A DNA stretch of 64,000 nucleotides from Paenibacillus sacheonensis (GTDB lineage Bacteria > Bacillota > Bacilli > Paenibacillales > Paenibacillaceae). Both the position numbers and the translations under genes were made by a program. The notes under the pieces are model-generated. The model saw only the letters and a list, made by a program, of their open reading frames with translations, ran no database searches and had not been told where the DNA came from. The stretch lies in contig NZ_JAAAMU010000026.1 in NCBI RefSeq assembly GCF_009909195.1, positions 1 to 64,000 on the forward strand, in the 5' to 3' direction. This document shows positions 59,361-64,000 of this stretch, piece after piece. Numbering within the stretch: position 1 is the stretch's first letter; every line of letters begins with the position of its first letter.

Positions 59361-61019
59361 TCAAGCTTTCGGATCGAACGAGCTCTTCAGCGATACGATG
59401 CGGTTGAACACGATACGGTCGGCATTCGAATGCTTCGGATCCACGTTGAAGTAACCGTGGCGGAAGAATTGGAATTTGTCCTGACCTTTCGCATCCTTCA
59501 TGTTCGGCTCGACGAAGCCTTGCAGCGCCGTCAGCGAGTTCGGATTGATGCGGTCGAGGAAGTCCTTGTCGGAATCGCCTTCTTCTTCGGTCAATAGCGG
59601 TTCGAACAGACGGAATTCCGCCGGTACGGCTTGCGAGGCCTCGACCCAGTGGATCGTGCCCTTGACCTTGCGGCCGGTGAAGCCGGATCCGCTCTTCGTC
59701 TCGGGATCGTACGTGCAGCGCAGCTCGACGACATGACCGTCCGCGTCCTTGACGACCTCTTCGCACTTAATGAAGTACGCGTTCTTCAGACGCACCTCGT
59801 TGCCCGGGAACAAACGGAAATACTTGCTCGGCGGGTTCTCCATGAAGTCGTCCTGCTCGATGTAGATCTCGCGGGAGAACGGAATTTGGCGCGTGCCCAT
59901 CTCTTCATTCTCGGCGTTGTTCTCGGCATCCAGCAGTTCCGTTTGGCCCTCAGGGTAGTTCGTGATGACGACCTTCAGCGGTTGAAGCACGGCCATCGTA
60001 CGCGGCGCCTTCAGCTTCAGATCCTCGCGGATGAAGAACTCCAGCAGCCTTTCGTCGACGACGCTGTAAGCGCGGGCAACGCCGATCTCGCGGCAGAACG
60101 CGCGGAGCGATTCCGCCGTGAAGCCCTTGCGGCGAAGGCCGCTGATCGTCGGCATGCGCGGATCGTCCCAGCTCTCGACGACGCCTTTATCGACGAGCAT
60201 TTTGAGATATCGCTTGCTCATGATGGTGTTCGTTACGTTCAGCCGGGCAAACTCGTACTGATGCGGCGTCGCTTCCATCTCGCATTCGGCGACGACCCAA
60301 TCGTACAGCGGACGGTGATCCTCGAATTCCAGCGTACAGATGGAATGCGTCACGCCTTCGATGGCGTCGCCGAGCGGATGCGCGTAGTCGTACATCGGAT
60401 AGATGCACCATGCGTCGCCCGTCCGGTGATGATGGGCATGCGCAATGCGGTACAGCGCCGGATCGCGCAGGTTGATGTTCGGCGAAGCCATGTCGATCTT
60501 GGCGCGGAGGATGCGTTCGCCGTCCTTGAACTCGCCGGCGCGCATGCGCGCGAACAGGTCGAGGTTCTCTTCGACGCTGCGGTCGCGGCTCGGGCTGTTT
60601 TGACCGGGCTGCGTGAGCGTGCCGCGCATTTCCCGCATTTGCTCGGCGGTCAGGTCGTCGACGTAGGCTTTGCCTTTCTTGATCAGCAGCACCGCGCGCT
60701 CGTACATTTCTTCGAAATAATCGGAAGCAAAACGAAGATCGTCCCACTCGAATCCGAGCCAGCGGACGTCCTCCTGGATCGCTTCCACGTATTCGGTATC
60801 TTCTTTTACGGGATTCGTATCGTCAAAACGCAAATTCGTCCTGCCCTTGAACTCGTCGGCAAGCTCGAAATTCAGACAAATGGATTTGGCGTGGCCGATG
60901 TGCAGATAACCGTTCGGTTCCGGCGGAAAGCGGGTTACGACTTCGCCGACCTTGCCGGACTGCAGGTCGTCACTCACGATATTCTTGATAAAGTTAGAGG
61001 ATGATGTCTTATTCTCCAT
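59361..61019 (-). CDS. glnS: Glutaminyl-tRNA synthetase
   Basis: The 552-residue class I synthetase has the HIGH motif in PNGYLHIGHAKS, an MSKRYLK version of KMSKS, and the GLRRKGFTAESLRAFC and PSKYFRLFPGNEVRLKN segments of GlnRS. The C-terminal two-barrel anticodon-binding domain is present. AAAGGTT precedes the ATG at 61019. Many Bacilli lack GlnRS and make Gln-tRNA through GatCAB. Its presence is therefore notable and may reflect transfer. No YqeY domain is fused. Confidence 0.96.
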   Translation of the reverse strand: MENKTSSSNFIKNIVSDDLQSGKVGEVVTRFPPEPNGYLHIGHAKSICLNFELADEFKGRTNLRFDDTNPVKEDTEYVEAIQEDVRWLGFEWDDLRFASDYFEEMYERAVLLIKKGKAYVDDLTAEQMREMRGTLTQPGQNSPSRDRSVEENLDLFARMRAGEFKDGERILRAKIDMASPNINLRDPALYRIAHAHHHRTGDAWCIYPMYDYAHPLGDAIEGVTHSICTLEFEDHRPLYDWVVAECEMEATPHQYEFARLNVTNTIMSKRYLKMLVDKGVVESWDDPRMPTISGLRRKGFTAESLRAFCREIGVARAYSVVDERLLEFFIREDLKLKAPRTMAVLQPLKVVITNYPEGQTELLDAENNAENEEMGTRQIPFSREIYIEQDDFMENPPSKYFRLFPGNEVRLKNAYFIKCEEVVKDADGHVVELRCTYDPETKSGSGFTGRKVKGTIHWVEASQAVPAEFRLFEPLLTEEEGDSDKDFLDRINPNSLTALQGFVEPNMKDAKGQDKFQFFRHGYFNVDPKHSNADRIVFNRIVSLKSSFDPKA

Positions 61020-61185
61020 AACGACCAACCTTTCCCAGTGAAAATCTTTATCCTACTATCATACACAATTTTAGGTCTCTTTATAAATAGCAATCTTGTT
61101 TCCAAGGCCTTAATCGCGCATAGAGGAAGTCGAGGGTCAAAGGCTTTTGGAGGAAGGCGGCTCCATGCGAGTACTGAAAGCTGCA

Positions 61186-61545
61186 CCTTGGCAAGTGCGG
61201 AAAGCTGCTCCACGGCAGCTTTTTCAGCCGAAGCGACCTAGGTAGGCTCCGAAAGCTGCATCTCAGCAGCTTATTCAGCCAGTTCAGCCTCGGCGGGCAC
61301 CAAAAGCTGCATATCAGCAGCTTTTCTGCCAATTCAGCCTCGGCGGGCACCAAAAGCTGCATATCAGCAGCTTTTCCAGCCGGATCGGTCTCGGCAGGTG
61401 CCGAAAGCTGCACCCCAGCAGCTTTTCCTGCCGGATCGGCATCGGCGGGCACCAAAAGCTGCATATCAGCAGCTTTTTCAGCCGGATCGGTCTCGGCGGG
61501 CTCCGAAAGCTGCACCATGGCAGCTTTGCCTGCCGAACCGGCCTC
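61186..61545. repeat. 51-bp tandem repeat of hairpin units
   Basis: GCTGC markers fall at 61255, 61306, 61356, 61407, 61458 and 61509, a 50-51-bp period, with weaker copies on the left. Each unit has AAAGCTGC-(6)-GCAGCTTT, followed by a CAGCCGGATCGG-type segment. The period equals 17 codons and minus-strand frames show 17-residue repeats, but no ribosome site or plausible start is seen. Confidence 0.85.
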
Positions 61546-61650
61546 GGCGGACTCCTGCCCGCCTTCAGAACTCCCCTAGCCGCTCCCAACCGTTGCATTA
61601 CACCACCCTAACTCCCCTGCCGCCGCGGCATATCCCCGCAAAAACCCGCT

Positions 61651-61678
61651 TGACATTCTTTTCCCATTTCATATACTT
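61651..61678 (+). promoter_or_regulatory. marR-ABC operon promoter
   Basis: TTGACA (61651-61656) and TATACT (61673-61678) are spaced 16 bp, 44 bp before the marR start. TTAGGTTAGCTAA just downstream is an imperfect inverted repeat (TTAG/CTAA) and a possible MarR site. Confidence 0.7.
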
Positions 61679-61721
61679 AGGTTAGCTAATGAAATTACTT
61701 TTTGTGAAGGAGCAACATGCA

Positions 61722-62255
61722 ATGCAGGATGAACATAACCACCCCCCGCCCGCCGCGCACGAGCTGATGCGCGCTTTGCGCAATCTTCGGCAGCTGCCTT
61801 GGAACGGCCGCAATCCGATCGAGAACTGCACGCCGAGCGAGACGATGACCTTGTTCAGCATTCGCAGGGCGACCGAAGGGAATTCGACCGGCGTCAAAGC
61901 ATCCGAGCTGAGCAGCATGCTGAACGTCGCATCGCCTACGATTACCCAGAGCGTCAACCTGCTCGTCGCCAAAGGCTTGCTCCAGCGAAACGCCGACCCG
62001 CATGACCGCCGGGCCGTCCGCATCACGCTGACGGAGGAAGGCGAGCGGCTGACCGGACTGGCGCATGCCGCGATGCAGGAGCGCATGACCGCGCTCGTCT
62101 CCCATCTCGGCTCCGATCGCGTGCATCTGCTGGTCGAGCTGCTGAATGACGTCGCCGCTTTCTACCAAGACGGCGAAGGCGGTTCGAAATCCGGGGACGA
62201 GACTCTGTTCAAACCCGGCTGCAACGCCCCCACACACAATCCCAAAGGAAGGTGA
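61722..62255 (+). CDS. MarR family transcriptional regulator
   Basis: The 177-residue protein has a winged-helix MarR domain: SELSSMLNVASPTITQSVNLL as recognition region and LLQRNADPHDRRAVRITLTEEG as the wing. GGAG lies 9 bp before the ATG. It precedes the ABC exporter gene by 10 bp and is presumably its repressor; the inverted repeat at the promoter is a likely operator. Confidence 0.93.
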   Translation: MQDEHNHPPPAAHELMRALRNLRQLPWNGRNPIENCTPSETMTLFSIRRATEGNSTGVKASELSSMLNVASPTITQSVNLLVAKGLLQRNADPHDRRAVRITLTEEGERLTGLAHAAMQERMTALVSHLGSDRVHLLVELLNDVAAFYQDGEGGSKSGDETLFKPGCNAPTHNPKGR

Positions 62256-62265
62256 TTAAGGTTCT

Positions 62266-64000
62266 ATGATGAAGCTGCTGCGTCTGTTGAAACCGTACCG
62301 CGTGCTCGTCTCGTTCGTTCTGCTGTTCGTGTTCCTGCAATCGCTGTCTGACCTCTATCTGCCGACGCTGCTCGCCGACATCGTCGATAAAGGCGTTGTC
62401 CAAGGCGACAACCCGTACATTTGGAAAATCGGCGGTTTCATGCTGCTTATCGCGCTCGTCGGCGGTCTCTGCTCCATCGGCGCCAGCTATTTGTCCGCCA
62501 AGTCGGCGGGCGGCTTCGGACGCGATCTGCGCAGCCGCGTCTTCGCGCATGTCGAGAAATACTCGCTGCATGAATTCGATCAAATCGGCACCGCCTCGCT
62601 CATTACTCGAACGACCAACGATATTACGCAGGTCCAGCAGGTCCTTATGATGATGATGCGGGTCATGGTCGCCGCCCCGATGATGTGCTTCGGCGGGATC
62701 ATCATGGCCTTGTACAAGGACGCCCATCTCTCCCTCATCATCATCGCGATCGTGCCGATTCTGGCGCTGGTCATTCTCGGCGTCGTAAGCCGGGGCGTGC
62801 CGCTGTTCAAGGTCATGCAGGTCAAGATCGACAAGCTGAACCTCGTGCTGCGCGAGAACCTGACCGGGATTCGGGTTATCCGTTCATTCAACCGCACCAA
62901 GCATGAGCAAGGCCGCTTCAACGATGCCAACATGGACCTGACGGATACGGCCATCAAAGTCAACCGGATCATGGCTACGCTGATGCCGGTCATGATGCTC
63001 GTCATGAACTTCGCCAGCTTGTTCATCATTTGGTTCGGCGGCCTCCGCATCGAGAGCGGCAACATGCAGGTCGGCGACTTGATGGCCTTCATCCAATACG
63101 CATGGCAGATTATGTTCGCCCTGATCTTCGCGTCCATGATGTTCGTCATGATTCCGCGCGCATCGGCTTCCGCAACGCGGATCAACGAGGTACTGAACAC
63201 CGTTCCGGACATTTACGATCCGGCCGGGATACCGCGCCGCGCAAATGCTTCCGATTCCGCCGCCGGCTTGCCTTCCGTCTCGAGCGGGGAGCTGGCGTTC
63301 AACAACGTCTCCTTCCATTACCCCGGAGCCGAGATGCCGGCACTCTCCGACATCTCGTTCACGGCAAGCGCAGGCGAAGTGACGGCCATTATCGGCGGCA
63401 CGGGCTCCGGCAAATCGACGCTGATTAATCTCATCCCGCGCTTCTACGACGTCTCGGGCGGCAGCATAACGGTCGGCGGCGTGGACGTGCGCGAGATGAC
63501 GCAGGAGTCGCTGCGCGCCGGCATCGGACTGGTGCCGCAGAAAGCCGTCCTCTTCACCGGCTCGATCGCGGACAACATCCGCTTCGGCAAGTCGGACGCC
63601 ACGGACGAAGAGCTCCGGCACGCCGCCGAAGTGGCGCAGGCATACGATTTTATTTCCGAGATGAAGGAAGGATTCGACGCTCCGATCGCCCAGGGCGGCA
63701 CGAACGTCTCCGGCGGCCAGAAGCAGCGGCTCTCCATCGCGAGAGCGCTCGTCCGCAGGCCGTCCATCTATTTGTTCGACGACAGCTTCTCGGCGCTCGA
63801 CTTCAAGACCGACGCCAAGCTCCGCGCCGCGCTCCGCAGCGAGACGACGGAAGCCACCGTCCTCATCGTCGCCCAGCGGGTCAGCACCGTCATGGACGCC
63901 GACCGAATCATCGTCTTGGACGACGGCCGGATATCCGCGATCGGCACGCACCGCGAGCTGCTGCAATCGTCGACCGTTTACCGCGAAATCGTGACGTCAC
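62266..64000 (+). CDS. ABC exporter permease/ATP-binding protein (3' end outside window)
   Basis: The first 578 codons of an ABC transporter half: six membrane helices (~1-310) and a nucleotide-binding domain with GGTGSGKST, VSGGQKQR and LFDDSFSALD. The residue after Walker B is Asp where catalytic Glu is usual, and the switch His reads Gln (VAQRVST). This is the degenerate-site pattern of one half of a heterodimeric exporter such as BmrC/YheI. A partner gene is expected just downstream. The marR gene upstream suggests drug-responsive control. Confidence 0.93.
   Translation, partial: MMKLLRLLKPYRVLVSFVLLFVFLQSLSDLYLPTLLADIVDKGVVQGDNPYIWKIGGFMLLIALVGGLCSIGASYLSAKSAGGFGRDLRSRVFAHVEKYSLHEFDQIGTASLITRTTNDITQVQQVLMMMMRVMVAAPMMCFGGIIMALYKDAHLSLIIIAIVPILALVILGVVSRGVPLFKVMQVKIDKLNLVLRENLTGIRVIRSFNRTKHEQGRFNDANMDLTDTAIKVNRIMATLMPVMMLVMNFASLFIIWFGGLRIESGNMQVGDLMAFIQYAWQIMFALIFASMMFVMIPRASASATRINEVLNTVPDIYDPAGIPRRANASDSAAGLPSVSSGELAFNNVSFHYPGAEMPALSDISFTASAGEVTAIIGGTGSGKSTLINLIPRFYDVSGGSITVGGVDVREMTQESLRAGIGLVPQKAVLFTGSIADNIRFGKSDATDEELRHAAEVAQAYDFISEMKEGFDAPIAQGGTNVSGGQKQRLSIARALVRRPSIYLFDDSFSALDFKTDAKLRAALRSETTEATVLIVAQRVSTVMDADRIIVLDDGRISAIGTHRELLQSSTVYREIVTS

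Noticed and set aside
61081..61598. Repetitive minus-strand frames in the 51-bp array
   Set aside because: No ribosome site, no conserved start, and two competing frames show the same repeat.

Overview
The window looks like chromosomal DNA of a spore-forming, GC-rich Bacillales bacterium, most likely Paenibacillaceae (Paenibacillus or Cohnella type). The evidence is spoIIR, a Bacillus-type chain prfA-prmC-spoIIR-ywlC-mntP-ywlE-rpiB-ywlG-glyA-upp-wecB-atp on one strand, strong GGAGG ribosome sites, sigma-A-like promoters, GlnR/TnrA-type boxes and many intergenic repeats. I see no rRNA, tRNA, prophage, IS element or CRISPR array.

Layout. 1-4.5 kb: a minus-strand membrane/glycolipid operon (YbhN-like flippase-type protein, membrane phosphodiesterase, dolichol-phosphate-mannose-synthase-like GT2, and a polytopic protein cut by the window edge). 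4.6-12 kb: the complete F1Fo ATP synthase operon (atpZ-I-B-E-F-H-A-G-D-C). 12-26 kb: the conserved housekeeping chain listed above, with a GRDP-like Cys/Gly-rich membrane protein and a sugar isomerase-like gene inserted. 26-31 kb: nitroreductase, Rrf2 regulator, ychF, two small ORFs and a TipA-like MerR regulator. 31-39 kb: a fused cytochrome b/molybdopterin oxidoreductase, a 126-bp tandem repeat, an rrf2-trxA pair, DUF72, a DsbA-like protein, a YjgB-like secreted protein, a TetR gene with a paired SMR exporter, and a ~145-bp palindromic repeat array. 39-46 kb: a winged-helix regulator fused to a GyrB-like ATPase fold with ynfA, then GTP cyclohydrolase II, a GH3 lipoprotein, a hydrolase and alkD. 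46-58 kb: a nitrate/nitrite assimilation island. 58-64 kb: nitroreductase, glnS, a 51-bp hairpin repeat array, and a marR gene followed by an ABC exporter cut by the window edge.

How genes work together. The nitrate island is the best-integrated system. NasA imports nitrate, NasC reduces it to nitrite, and NirBD reduces nitrite to ammonium. HemD and CobA feed siroheme to NirB, and MobA finishes the molybdenum cofactor for NasC. Control can be read from the DNA. Identical-type GlnR/TnrA boxes sit on the -35 elements of the nirB, nasR and nasA promoters. The nirB and nasA leaders each carry hexaloop hairpin(s) followed by an intrinsic terminator, which is the architecture expected for antitermination by the ANTAR protein encoded between them.

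The most unusual single gene is the regulator at 39288-40394: an ArsR-like DNA-binding domain joined to a GyrB-type GHKL domain that appears to have lost its catalytic glutamate and ATP-lid glycines. It follows a perfect 16-bp palindrome and is co-oriented with a ynfA membrane protein gene.
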